Shown: one piece after another, positions 9,069-18,294 of the stretch | Numbering within the stretch: position 1 is the stretch's first letter | Layout of the letters: every line of letters begins with the position of its first letter | NCBI GenBank assembly: GCA_963738325.1 | Contig: CAVTWD010000014.1 | Coordinates: 1-64,000 of the forward strand | DNA length: 64,000 nt | DNA from: CAVTWD01 sp963738325 | GTDB taxonomy: Bacteria > Actinomycetota > Acidimicrobiia > Acidimicrobiales > Ilumatobacteraceae | Direction: 5' to 3' | The notes under the pieces: model-generated | Database searches by the model: none | What the model was told of the DNA's origin: nothing | The model's input: only the letters and a program-made list of their open reading frames with translations | Position numbers and translations under genes: made by a program

Positions 9069-9172
9069 CGCATCCTCCGGGTCTATTTCCCACGCATGAT
9101 CCTGGCAGCGGGGTGTCACATCGAGGCGGCGAGACGCTGGATCCCGCTCCGGGCGTCGGTCGCGTGGCGCCT

Positions 9173-12100
9173 TTAGAACTCGATCTCCATCGACGACGGT
9201 GCCTCGATCCGGCGTGCCGGGAGCTCAACAGTCCTCGGTACGGACGACAGCACATCGACAGCGTCGAGGATGGAGTCCGTCGTACGGCGCCAGTCGTGCC
9301 ACAGCTGGCCGTCGGCCGGTTCGCGTCCGAGTGCGCTACGCCGATCCGTCACGTCATGCTCCACTCGGTACGTCTCGATGGCGACGACGCCGCGCACCCA
9401 TGCTCGGTCCTCGACGCCGCCACGGGGCCGCCGACCGAGCGCCTTCGTGATGTAGGCCGGCGGATCAGCCACCGTGCGGTTGGTGTTCAGCCGGACGCGC
9501 TCGTCCAGGACGTGGCCGATCGCGTCCAGCTCAACTCGGTCGGCGTGGTGAGTGGCGAGGTGGCTGGCGCGGCGGTGCTGACTCGCGTGCAGCGCGGCGA
9601 TCTCCCGATCGAGTCGTTCGGCCTGGCGTTCGAAGTAGGCGAGGTTGTGGCGTCCCGTCATCAGGTCGAAGTCGTGGAGACGGCGCTCTCGCCGCCGCGG
9701 CCTGCGGGCCTCGATCGCGGCGACCGACCGCCGCTGCTGCTGCAGCTTGGTCTCGACGTCTCCCCTCGCCGCGACCAGCGAACAGAGGTCGGCTGATCTG
9801 TCGGGCGGGGCTTGGTCGAGGACCGAGCGCACGCGGTCGCACTCGGCGATCAGATCGCGGGTGCTCCACGTGTCGAGTGGCACCGAGGCCACACTGTCGA
9901 GGGCGAGGTGCTTGGCGTGTCGCCGTTCGAGGCCAGCGGCGAGGATCTCGACGGCGTCCTGCGGCTCGCTGGTCCGGGCGTGCGGTCCGTCCTCGAGCTG
10001 CAGATCTAGCTCGCCTACGGTCTCGCGGGACATGTAGATGCGGTTCTCGTTGCGACCGCGGGACATCGCCGCATAGGCGAACTCTCGGTACAGCAGGTCG
10101 TCGCCGAGCAACATCGTGGCGTCGCACGTCATGCCGTGCGCCTTGTTCACGGTCATGGCGTAGGCGAGACCGACGTGGCCTGCGTCGACGTAGCGGGCGG
10201 GGACATCCACGAGGCCTCGTGGGAGTTGGACGCGCATCGTCCGCTCATCGGCGTCGACCTCGACGACGACGCCTCGGTTGCCGTTGCGTACTCCGATCTT
10301 GCGGTCGTTGCGCAGCATCATCACCTTCTCGCCCGCCTGGATCGGGACGCCGCCGACGTCGAGTACGGGGCCGGTGAGGTAGCCAGCGGCGTCGGCGCGC
10401 ACGTGCCCGCAGATGTTCAGCTCCGCAACGTCGGCGCGGCGCCCGGCGAGCATCACGGCGTCGTCGCCCCCAACGACCGATGCCCACCAGTCGCCGAGCA
10501 GGAGGGCCTTGGCGTGGCTGGCGTCGTAGCCGACCGTGATGCGGCCGTGGTCGAGGTAGGCGTGCAGCGCGAGGGATGCGTCGCCGTCGCGGAGCTGCCG
10601 GAGGGCCTCGATCTCCCACTCGTGCTGCTGTCGCCGGTTGTCCTTCAGCTCGAGCGCCGGCAGGCGTGCGGTCAGAGCGGCGAAGAGGCCGCCGGCGGCG
10701 ATCTCGGGGAGCTGTCTCGGGTCGCCGACCAGCACGGCCTTGGCGCCGGCGCGGTCGACCTCGGCGAGGAGCCGTGCGAGGTCGCGGGTACCGGTTGTCC
10801 CGGCCTCGTCGACGACGAGCACGGTGCGCTCGTCGAGGCCGCCGGGCTCGCCCCCGTCGATGGCGATCAGAAGTCGGGCGATCGTCGTCGACGGGATGCC
10901 CGCCGCCATCGCCAGCTCGTCGGCGGCGACGCCGGTGTGGGCGGCGCCGATCACGCGATACCCGCCGCGTTCCCACACGTCGCGGGCCGTTGCGAAGGCG
11001 AACGTCTTGCCGGCGCCCGCCGGTGCGGTGAGCACGTCGACGCCGTTCCCGGACCGGGTCATCTGGATCACCGCTCGGGCCTGCTCGTCGGAGAGCCGAC
11101 TCGGGGTCGCACCGAGTGCGGCCAGCAGCTCCGTGTCGCCGCAGACCGCGCGCTCGGCGCCGAGGAGCCGGTGGGCGATGTCGAGAGCGTGGCGCTCGAT
11201 GTCCAGCAGCTCGAACGTCGTCCAGCGCTGCTGCGCCGGGAGGGTGGAGATCGTCCGGCCCGACGTGTCCCGGATCACCGGGCCCCGTCCCGGCGCCACG
11301 CCATCCAGCGACACGGTCTCGATGCGCCCGGTCAGATGCTCGGCGAGGTCTTCGATCCGTTCGATCGGCGCGCCCGCGGGGAGCGCATCGCACCAGGCGC
11401 GGGCGATGTCGTTCCGGTCGAAGCTGGAGTCGTGCTCGGTCAGCCCGTCGGCGCCGAGCATCCGGTCCTCGACGGCCCGCCGCTGGGTGTCCGTGATCGG
11501 TGCGGGCGCAGCGCGGCCGATGGTGTCGCGCAGTCGTGCTGGATCGAAGCCGATCTCGTCGGCGTGTCGCGCCCACCGGTCGCGCAGCTCGGCGGTGCCG
11601 GGGTCGACGTCCTTCGCTCGCCGGGTGTCGAGCGCGGCGATCATCGCCGCCTTCGGTGAGTGCTGGTGGCGGATCGCCATGCGCTCTTCGATCTCGGCCC
11701 GCCGGGTCGAGAACGCTCGGAGCACCTCTGGCGGGACGTGCTCGATGTCGGCGATGCCGTTGCGGACCTCGCCCCACTCGACACCGAGGGTGACCGTGAG
11801 GTTGTGTCGCAGCTGGGCCTCGTAGAGGTAGCCGATCGTCTTGGCCGATGTGTACAGCCAGCGGGCGTCGAGGGTCGCCCACCGGCCGTCCTCGCCGAGG
11901 ACCATGTTCGGCACGAGGACGTGGGTGTGGAGGTGCGGGTCGCCGTTGCGTGAGGTGCGGTGCCGGAACGCGGCGGCGATCAGCCCTTCGCCGAGGACCT
12001 GCTCGACGCCGCCGTGCCCGCGCCGCGACCAGACGGTGTGGCGTTCGGCCCACTCGAGCGCGGCTTCGACCGCGTGGTCGTGGGCGTCGCGGACCTGGCG

Positions 12101-12403
12101 AGCCATATCCGGCTCACCGAGTCCGAAGAGCACGGACACGGACTTGGGCGCCCGGAAGGTCATGTCGAAGCCGGGGACCTTGTGAGCTTGGCCGAGCCGT
12201 GTCCCCGATGACGGGTCACGGCCCGATAGCACGGCGTGGAGATCATCGGCGGACACCTCACCCGCCAGGCCGATCATCGTGCCGCTGCTGGCGATCCAGC
12301 GGCCGGGCGCCTCGCCGCCGACGTAGTAGTCCTCGACCCCCTGGGCGACGGCCTGGAGGTAGTAGGCCTCCTGGCCGTGGGCGAGCTTCCACACGCTCAG
12401 CAC
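9173..12403 (-). CDS. MobF-family relaxase-helicase (TraA/TrwC type)
   Basis: About 1,076 residues. The N-terminal relaxase domain has paired tyrosines (AYYL at 13-16, DYY at 25-27) and the metal-binding HUH triad HLHTH at 157-161. A RecD/TraI-like helicase follows with Walker A APAGAGKT near residue 460, then VVDEAG and the C-terminal TVNKAHGMT motif. Such enzymes nick oriT, stay bound to the 5' end and unwind the strand during conjugative transfer. I chose GTG 12403 because relaxases of this family begin with an xLSxxKLAxGQ motif. No coupling protein or secretion genes accompany it, so the element is probably mobilizable, not self-transmissible. Confidence 0.88.
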   Translation of the reverse strand: MLSVWKLAHGQEAYYLQAVAQGVEDYYVGGEAPGRWIASSGTMIGLAGEVSADDLHAVLSGRDPSSGTRLGQAHKVPGFDMTFRAPKSVSVLFGLGEPDMARQVRDAHDHAVEAALEWAERHTVWSRRGHGGVEQVLGEGLIAAAFRHRTSRNGDPHLHTHVLVPNMVLGEDGRWATLDARWLYTSAKTIGYLYEAQLRHNLTVTLGVEWGEVRNGIADIEHVPPEVLRAFSTRRAEIEERMAIRHQHSPKAAMIAALDTRRAKDVDPGTAELRDRWARHADEIGFDPARLRDTIGRAAPAPITDTQRRAVEDRMLGADGLTEHDSSFDRNDIARAWCDALPAGAPIERIEDLAEHLTGRIETVSLDGVAPGRGPVIRDTSGRTISTLPAQQRWTTFELLDIERHALDIAHRLLGAERAVCGDTELLAALGATPSRLSDEQARAVIQMTRSGNGVDVLTAPAGAGKTFAFATARDVWERGGYRVIGAAHTGVAADELAMAAGIPSTTIARLLIAIDGGEPGGLDERTVLVVDEAGTTGTRDLARLLAEVDRAGAKAVLVGDPRQLPEIAAGGLFAALTARLPALELKDNRRQQHEWEIEALRQLRDGDASLALHAYLDHGRITVGYDASHAKALLLGDWWASVVGGDDAVMLAGRRADVAELNICGHVRADAAGYLTGPVLDVGGVPIQAGEKVMMLRNDRKIGVRNGNRGVVVEVDADERTMRVQLPRGLVDVPARYVDAGHVGLAYAMTVNKAHGMTCDATMLLGDDLLYREFAYAAMSRGRNENRIYMSRETVGELDLQLEDGPHARTSEPQDAVEILAAGLERRHAKHLALDSVASVPLDTWSTRDLIAECDRVRSVLDQAPPDRSADLCSLVAARGDVETKLQQQRRSVAAIEARRPRRRERRLHDFDLMTGRHNLAYFERQAERLDREIAALHASQHRRASHLATHHADRVELDAIGHVLDERVRLNTNRTVADPPAYITKALGRRPRGGVEDRAWVRGVVAIETYRVEHDVTDRRSALGREPADGQLWHDWRRTTDSILDAVDVLSSVPRTVELPARRIEAPSSMEIEF

Positions 12404-12491
12404 GGCCGACGCGTCCGGCGCGCTGCCTCCCGCACGATGGTGCAAATTCGTGACGGAGAATCGGGCAGTGGACCCGACGACCGGTGTGCGG

Positions 12492-12929
12492 TCATCGCGA
12501 GCTCCCGTGAAGGCCGTCGTCGATCAGGAGCAACTGCTGAGTCGACTGCGTCGGCGCGACTCGTGGTCGACGACCGGGCGTGAGTTGCAACGCTGCTCGG
12601 TCAGGTTCGAATACCCCCGTGGGCAACCAGAGGACGTAGTGGCCGGGCCCGAAGCGGCCGTCGCCACCGCGGTCGCCGACGTGGCGCACGAGCCCGTCCT
12701 GCCGGAGCCACCGCAGCGCCCGGGCGACGGTGTCTTTCGAAAGCTCCAGCTCATCAGCGAGCCCGCGTACGGATTGGCAGGACACGGTCACGTCCCCGCG
12801 CACGACGCTGCGCTCGGCGAGGCACTCGAGCACCGCCCACGCGACTGGTCCGATGCGCCGCCGCAGGCTCGACGCGCCCGGCCCGAGCGTGAGCAGCGCG
12901 CCCGGCTCAGCCGGCACCGCGGACGTCAT
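12492..12929 (-). CDS. Winged helix-turn-helix protein
   Basis: A 145-residue protein with a clear wHTH: VSCQSVRGLADELELSKDT recognises DNA, then VARALRWLRQDGLVRHV, with a Gly-rich wing. Its ATG overlaps the last codons of the frameshifted excisionase-like gene, and the relaxase start is under 90 bases downstream, so the three look like one mobilization operon. Likely a transcriptional regulator or replication accessory factor; which one cannot be told. Confidence 0.65.
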   Translation of the reverse strand: MTSAVPAEPGALLTLGPGASSLRRRIGPVAWAVLECLAERSVVRGDVTVSCQSVRGLADELELSKDTVARALRWLRQDGLVRHVGDRGGDGRFGPGHYVLWLPTGVFEPDRAALQLTPGRRPRVAPTQSTQQLLLIDDGLHGSSR

Positions 12930-13142
12930 GGCGAGGCTCGGCGGCGATGTAGCGCAGCAGGTCGAGCTTGGAGACGCGCATCAACGTTCGCCCGCCAAGA
13001 ACACCGGCAGGCCGTCGCGACCGCCGGTCGCGCGGTAGCGGCGGGCCATGGCGTACGCGACGCCAGGGCTGATCCGCATGAACTCGGCCGCCTCCCGAAT
13101 CGTGAGGACGTCGGGTAGCTCGTCGAAGGATCGCTGCGTCAT
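12907..13142 (-). CDS. Excisionase-like HTH protein (one frame break)
   Basis: MTQRSFDELPDVLTIREA and EFMRISPGVAYAMARRY form the HTH_17/Xis fold that selects DNA for excision. The frame stops at 12981 after FLAGER, but with one base restored it continues LMRVSKLDLLRYIAAE, the normal end of this family, to a TGA at 12907. I treat the break as a probable deletion error. It would help direct the integrase toward excision. A longer frame starts at 13184 inside a palindrome and is less likely. Confidence 0.6.
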
Positions 13143-13172
13143 GGCCAGACCTCCCGCCCAGCGTGTCTGCTC

Positions 13173-13228
13173 ATGTGTTGACACATCTGGTCCGGAACAA
13201 ACTACACCGCTGTGACCCGTTGATCAAC
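13173..13228. promoter_or_regulatory. Divergent control region with two palindromes
   Basis: ATGTGTTGACACAT (13173-13186, 5-bp arms) and GTTGATCAAC (13219-13228, perfect) lie between the leftward excisionase-relaxase operon and the rightward XRE-integrase operon. A rightward TTGACA (13178-13183) overlaps the first palindrome, with a weak ACTACA 17 bases later. The XRE regulator encoded next door is the natural candidate to bind here. Confidence 0.45.
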
Positions 13229-13269
13229 AGTGGCGCAGACCGGTCTAGAGTTGACCTGGGAGGAGAGCC

Positions 13270-13920
13270 GTGCCCCGACGACGGAAGCAGAAGCAGGACC
13301 AGCCCCACGACGAGGCGGACTTCATCATCCAGCTCACGCCGAACCAGGTCGTCGCCTACAACCTCGCCCAGGCGCGGATGTGGAGGGACTGGACGCAAGA
13401 GGAGGCCGCCGAGCACCTCGAGCCGTATCTCGGATCTCGTTGGTCGAAGGCCACCTTCTCCGCCGCCGAGCGCTCGGTCGACGGCCAGCGGGTGCGGCAG
13501 TTCACCGCCGACGAGATCGTCGCCTTTGCCCGCGGGTTCGGGCTGCCGGTCGGCTTCTTCTTTCTTCCACCACCCCCGAGCGCCGCGCCGCTCCCGCTCA
13601 AGCTGGCCTCACACCAGAACCCGTGGTCGGGCATTCCGATGGCGGAGTTAGTCGATGTTGTGTTCGGTCCGCTCGGTGAGATCGGATTTATGGCCGTGCG
13701 CGTCGAGGAGTTCTTCCGCCAGAGCTCCGTGGACATGCAGACAGACGCGCAGCGGCGTCTGCGGCTGCACACCGAGGCGGTCGTGGACGGCGTGATCAAG
13801 CGGGACCTCGACCGGTTCGACGACTGGCGGGTCATGCTGATTTCCCTCGCCAATCAGCTCGAGGACTGGCAGATCCGATCTCGCCGAGCTGCCACGGAGG
13901 AGGGGCTGGAGGATGGCTGA
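13270..13920 (+). CDS. XRE-type transcriptional regulator of the element
   Basis: A 216-residue protein. Residues about 20-95 hold an atypical lambda-repressor-like HTH (LAQARMWRDWTQEEAAEHLE, then a longer loop before FSAAER), with an adjoining FARGFGLPVGFFFLPP segment common to this family. The C-terminal half is probably for oligomerisation or ligand binding. It starts at GTG 13270 after a strong GGGAGGAG and overlaps the integrase start by 8 bases, so it is co-translated with the integrase and likely controls it. Confidence 0.75.
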   Translation: MPRRRKQKQDQPHDEADFIIQLTPNQVVAYNLAQARMWRDWTQEEAAEHLEPYLGSRWSKATFSAAERSVDGQRVRQFTADEIVAFARGFGLPVGFFFLPPPPSAAPLPLKLASHQNPWSGIPMAELVDVVFGPLGEIGFMAVRVEEFFRQSSVDMQTDAQRRLRLHTEAVVDGVIKRDLDRFDDWRVMLISLANQLEDWQIRSRRAATEEGLEDG

Positions 13921-15316
13921 GCGATTGACGCGAGCAACGAGGGGCAACAGCAAGCCGAACGTGAAGAGGCGCGGCTCTACGTACACGTACTACGTCTACG
14001 TGCTCGGCGTCGACGGCCGGCGCCGGCAGCACAGCAAGGGCGGCTTCAAGACCCAGCGGGAGGCCGAGGAGGCCCGCGTCGCTGCGCTGCACGCGCTGTC
14101 GACAGGAAGCTATGTCAAGGCCGACAGGACCACCGTCGCCAAGTACCTCATCGATGAGTGGCTCCCATCACGGCGTCCACCGGTGCTCGAAGCGAGCACC
14201 TGGCATTCCTACGACCGGTACCTCCGCCTACACGTCATCCCGTACATCGGCGCCATCCCCTTGCAGCAGCTCTCCCCCGTCGACCTCAACCGGCTCTACC
14301 GCCACCTCCTCGAGTCAGGCCGCCGCCGGCCCGGCACACCGTCCACGCGGGCGCCCATCGTGCGGGAACGAGCGGCCGACCTCCGAGCGTCGGGGCTCAC
14401 GCACGAGCAGATCGCCCAGCGTGTACGAGCCGAGTTCGGCGCCGAGCGGGCGATGACGAAGCACGCCGTCGCCGCCATGCTTCGACGCCAGTCGGTCGCA
14501 GCGGACACACACGAGCAATCGGCCGGTTTGTCCCCTCGAACGGTCCGGTACGTCCACACGATCCTGCATGCAGCGTTGAAGGACGCTCTCCGCTGGAATC
14601 GGGTCGTGCGCAACGTGGCCGATGCCGCCACGCCCCCGTCCGCCGCGTCAGCGCGCGCTCTCCGACCGAAGGCATGGAGTGCGGAGCAGCTTCGGGCGTT
14701 CCTCGCCTACGCAGCCGAGAGCCGGCTCCTACCGGCGTGGATCTTCCTCGCGACCAGCGGCTGCCGGCGCGGCGAATGCCTCGGCCTCCGCTGGAGCGAC
14801 ATCGACCTCGACGCCGGCACGGCGATCATCGCCCGCCAGGTCACAGCGCTCGATCACCGCGTCATCGTGAAGGAGACGCCGAAGACGAAGCAGGCGCACC
14901 TCATCCGGCTCGACACGGGCACGGTGGCGATGCTCCGGCGTCTGCGTATCGAGCAGAGCGAGGAGAAGCTTCGCCTCGGTCCCGGCTACCACGATGACGG
15001 CCTTGTGTTCGCGCAGTTCGACGGGCGGCCGCACCACCCGGAGCGGTTCTCACGAGAGTTCGTCCGCATGCAGCAGTACTTCAACCGAGACCATCCCGAC
15101 GAGGCCCTGCCGACGATCACGCTCCACGGCCTCCGTCACACGTGGGCGACGATCGCTCTCAGCGCCGGCATCGACATCAAGATCGTGAGCGAGCGGCTGA
15201 ACCACAGCAGCACCCACGTCACACGGGAGATCTACACGCACGTCACCCCACCGATGCAAAGCGACGCAGCCGAGCGAGTAGCACGGATGATCCACACGAT
15301 GCAGCCGCGCTCATAG
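13913..15316 (+). CDS. Tyrosine recombinase (integrase) of the element
   Basis: A 467-residue phage-type integrase. It has an N-terminal arm-binding domain (TYTYYVYVLGVDGRRRQH), a SAM-like core-binding domain and a C-terminal catalytic domain: Arg in SGCRRGECLG (near 283), LHGLRHTWAT (near 404) and the nucleophile Tyr in REIYTHV (near 440). An insertion of roughly 50 residues (about 147-198) containing GLTHEQIAQRVRAEFG splits the core-binding domain and looks like an extra helix-turn-helix. It should catalyse integration at the tRNA-Leu(GAG) 3' end. Its stop overlaps the end of hipA, which converges on it. Confidence 0.93.
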   Translation: MAERLTRATRGNSKPNVKRRGSTYTYYVYVLGVDGRRRQHSKGGFKTQREAEEARVAALHALSTGSYVKADRTTVAKYLIDEWLPSRRPPVLEASTWHSYDRYLRLHVIPYIGAIPLQQLSPVDLNRLYRHLLESGRRRPGTPSTRAPIVRERAADLRASGLTHEQIAQRVRAEFGAERAMTKHAVAAMLRRQSVAADTHEQSAGLSPRTVRYVHTILHAALKDALRWNRVVRNVADAATPPSAASARALRPKAWSAEQLRAFLAYAAESRLLPAWIFLATSGCRRGECLGLRWSDIDLDAGTAIIARQVTALDHRVIVKETPKTKQAHLIRLDTGTVAMLRRLRIEQSEEKLRLGPGYHDDGLVFAQFDGRPHHPERFSREFVRMQQYFNRDHPDEALPTITLHGLRHTWATIALSAGIDIKIVSERLNHSSTHVTREIYTHVTPPMQSDAAERVARMIHTMQPRS

Positions 15317-16532
15317 AAGAGGACCAAGCAGTGGAACAGAGCGCTGGTGCTCAGAAAGTCTCTGCCTGAAAGGAGCCCCGATCGGTACGTCGCCCTTGAG
15401 AGACTGCCATGCTTCGCGCATTCGCGCGATCGTTTCGTCCACTATCTCGAGCACGACTTGCGACGGAACTCCGACCTTTCGGCCGAGCCTCTCAAAGGTC
15501 GAGCGGTCAATCCTCCGCATATCCCGGGTATCGTTGAACTTCAGGGCAAGTCCCCGATCCAGATCGTCGTACTGGATGGTTGAGACTAAGTCATACACCG
15601 GGGACAATCTTGGAACTACGGGATCGTCATACAGGATCGTCCAGTTCTTCAGATGCGCATCTTCATTACCTATTCCGATGCAGAAGACAAGTCGGCGAAC
15701 ATATTCCGCAAAAGCTTGCTCACCGCATAGAGATAGAATGATAAGACCAAGACGTTCGTGTCCGGCGCCTTGATACTTCTCTTCGGGCCAGTTACCAACT
15801 ATTTGGTTGACGTCCTCCATGTGCACCCTACGATCGCCCACCCGGTCAAATCGATCGACGACGTATACAGTTGAGGTGCTCACACGTTGGAAGGCATCCG
15901 GAATCGGTCCGAGTTCGCTCGCAGATCGAAGCTCAACTCGGGGTGTCTCAAGACCCGACGCGGCCGCCCAGGTCATCATTGCGTACTCGTTCTCCGGGAC
16001 GCCGGCGTATCGCGCCGAGGGGAACTTCACCAGACGATCGCCGTAGCTGCCCGTGCCAGGCAGCGTCAACGTGTTACTGGACCAGACCATGGACAGCTTC
16101 AGTTGAACCCCGGCCAACGAGAACCTGACGAGAGGTGCCAGGTCCGCGCTCTCACCGCCGACACTTTCGGAGTGAGCTCTGCGCACTGTCCAGTCGTCGC
16201 CTTCCGACTCGGACAGTACTAGCGCGCCCGGCAGATCGGAGCCCAAGGCCTCGAGAAGCCTGAACTCGTTCTCTGGATTGACGCCCAGCTGGGCCGGCGA
16301 TGACCCGACGCATTGGATCCTCAGGCAGCAGATTCGAAAACCAAACCGGCAATCGAGTTGCTTGACGCCAGATGTGACGTGGCGCCTCTTCGAAGATCTG
16401 GCCAAGTACCGGCCGACGAGCCATCCCGAGATAGCTGTCCAAGAAGACGAACGACGTGACATCGCCCCGAAGCCTTAGCAGTCCAACGTCAATGCTTTCT
16501 ATCCTGACAAGTAACTCCCGATCGCCGGACAT
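15311..16532 (-). CDS. hipA: HipA-family Ser/Thr kinase (one frame break)
   Basis: The N-terminal part (LLVRIESIDVGLL to WFSNLLPEDPMRR) and the main part (from QLGVNPENEFRLLEALGSD) lie in two frames that join near 16287-16296, where one base is surplus. Joined, it is a HipA kinase of about 405 residues with the Gly-rich loop region GVQLKLS, a catalytic loop GNEDAHLKNW and the metal-binding SPVYDL. HipA proteins phosphorylate tRNA synthetases or other targets and cause growth arrest. No HipB repressor is present; a DUF262 gene sits in its place, joined by a TAATG stop-start overlap. G+C falls here (27 of 60 bases at 15661-15720). Confidence 0.8.
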
Positions 16533-18130
16533 TACGAGTCAGCGAACTGCAGCCTTTGAATGGGCGGCCGCGTTGACCGCTCCCACTCGGCTCGGGCTCC
16601 CACGAACTCGTTCACGAGAGTCTCAAGATCTTGCTTCCGCCTCTGAAGGAATGCAGTCTCGTTACCGCCTAACAAGGCGTTCAGTGCGGGATCGGTGATA
16701 GCGTGAGAGGCAAGCGTGGCAGGCGGAGCGGCGAGAAGCGCTGACACGAGTTCGTCACTGCTCGCTAGAGCCCCGGCCTCGGTCCCGACGAACACCCGGT
16801 TAGCTGCTGTGCGCCACAGGTCACCGCTCTCCGACTTGAAGAGCACAGCCAGCGAGTCTTTGCCTAGTCGATCGACAGACTCGGTAGTCGATATTTCCTC
16901 GCCTGATACCAGGTCTATAGGTTGGAGAATCGCCAACGCCGCGATCGTCGCACGCGCGTCAGCGATATTCCATCGAAACTGGCCGATCTCCACGGTCAAC
17001 GGTCCGCTTGGAATCATCTCGAGGAGCGCGCTCGCCGACTGGTACGCCTCCCCGCTTCCGATCGCGTTGAGGGTGGCCCGAAGGGTGCCGGTAGAACCAA
17101 GCTTCGCGAGCGGACCGTGCACAGCAGAACGCCAAAACCAGCGCCTGAGCAGAACTCGGTCCCAGTCCGTCACGTTGTCGTGCAGGCCGAAGAAGCGTAC
17201 GAGACCTACAAGAAGGTGCTGATAGGGAACGACCGACAGGTGCGGCACTTGAGCCTCATCCCGGAGGAACTCGATAGTTCGCTCGATCGCGCCCCTGGCG
17301 TCGTCGAGCGCTGCCCCGAGATCGGCATCGGAGTCGAACTCGGATCGGAACTCTCTGAAGACGTCTGGTGCTCGAACTGCAAGAACACAGAACAGAAGTG
17401 TGTTGTCCTTGATCTCGCCGAACCCAAGCGCGCCGATGTCCTCTGACAGTGTTCGGAGATCCTGCCCGCCGGGCTGAGCAGAGGTGTTCAGCGCGTGGAA
17501 CACCTCTGCTCTGGTCATCTGCTTCCCGAAGGTGTTGACGCGGTCGAAAATCTGCCGGAGCGAGGTCTCATCCTCACTTGTCACGATGTAGGCAGGAATC
17601 TCGAAGTTGCGCAGGTGGTCCGCCAGCCGAAACGCACGGTCTTGGAGCTCGTCCTCGAGGTTGCGCTCGCGCAGCCAAGCCAACACCTTCTGAAGGTCGT
17701 AGGCCTCCCGAAGCGGCAGACGAGTCTCACGCGTGTCGTGCGGTGGAAGTCGGACGAACCTCTCGGTGGCCAGGTCAAACGCAAGCTCGAAGCCACCTTC
17801 GTTGCCCGATCCCCTTGGTAGAAGGGCACTCGCAAGTGCTGTGATTCGCTGCTGGCCGTCAACAACCCACAGCGCGTCATCTCTCGCCGGGGCATCAATC
17901 GAGATACCTCCGAGCTGAACGCGGTCTTCGACGGCCGGACGCTGCCACAGCAGAAGCGTCCCGACGGGGTAGCCCTTGTAGATGCTGTCAAAGAGGCGCT
18001 CGACATCGTTCGAGGTCCACCGCAGCCCTCGCTGGAACCGAGGCACGCGAATGCGCCCGCTTGTAACCAAGTCGAGTAGCTGCTCGATCTTGTAGCGCGC
18101 CGCGTCGGTGCGCCTCGGTACTTCGACCAT
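16532..18130 (-). CDS. DUF262 (GmrS/ParB-like) protein, HipA operon partner
   Basis: 532 residues. The N-terminal DUF262 domain shows VPRFQRGLRWTSNDVERLFD, a YPVGTLLLW strand and the nucleotide-binding VDGQQR motif. DUF262 acts as the NTPase or sensor half of type IV restriction enzymes (GmrSD) and of SspE/BrxU-like proteins. There is no DUF1524 HNH nuclease; the C-terminal 300 residues are mostly helical and unassigned. It is translationally coupled to hipA (one-base overlap). The start ATG 18130 is six bases after TAACCT (18142-18137), so the mRNA is probably leaderless. A defence or abortive-infection role is inferred from domain and location. Confidence 0.82.
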   Translation of the reverse strand: MVEVPRRTDAARYKIEQLLDLVTSGRIRVPRFQRGLRWTSNDVERLFDSIYKGYPVGTLLLWQRPAVEDRVQLGGISIDAPARDDALWVVDGQQRITALASALLPRGSGNEGGFELAFDLATERFVRLPPHDTRETRLPLREAYDLQKVLAWLRERNLEDELQDRAFRLADHLRNFEIPAYIVTSEDETSLRQIFDRVNTFGKQMTRAEVFHALNTSAQPGGQDLRTLSEDIGALGFGEIKDNTLLFCVLAVRAPDVFREFRSEFDSDADLGAALDDARGAIERTIEFLRDEAQVPHLSVVPYQHLLVGLVRFFGLHDNVTDWDRVLLRRWFWRSAVHGPLAKLGSTGTLRATLNAIGSGEAYQSASALLEMIPSGPLTVEIGQFRWNIADARATIAALAILQPIDLVSGEEISTTESVDRLGKDSLAVLFKSESGDLWRTAANRVFVGTEAGALASSDELVSALLAAPPATLASHAITDPALNALLGGNETAFLQRRKQDLETLVNEFVGARAEWERSTRPPIQRLQFADS

Positions 18131-18205
18131 GACACGAGGTTACGTACCGGATGCGCGATCGAGCGGCCTATCGCTGCCGCTCGATCGCAGCTCACGCGAT
18201 CTCGT

Positions 18206-18225
18206 GCTGACAAATCGCGGACAAG
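18206..18225 (+). repeat. Subterminal direct repeat, right copy
   Basis: Identical to 4625-4644 over 20 bases and in the same orientation. It lies between the DUF262 promoter and the tRNA-borne attachment site. Probable arm-type site for the integrase. Confidence 0.55.
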
Positions 18226-18294
18226 AGGCCCTCTGACCGCTCCCAGCCGCCTAGTCGCACCGCCACTGACCAGGGCCTACGTGCCGATGATCTC

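Noticed and set aside
10136..11659. 507-codon open frame opposite the relaxase
   Set aside because: Antisense shadow; relaxase and helicase motifs are unbroken on the minus strand.
12403..12492. oriT next to the relaxase start
   Set aside because: I looked for inverted repeats with a nick-like sequence near the relaxase gene and saw none convincing; the region is under 100 bases.
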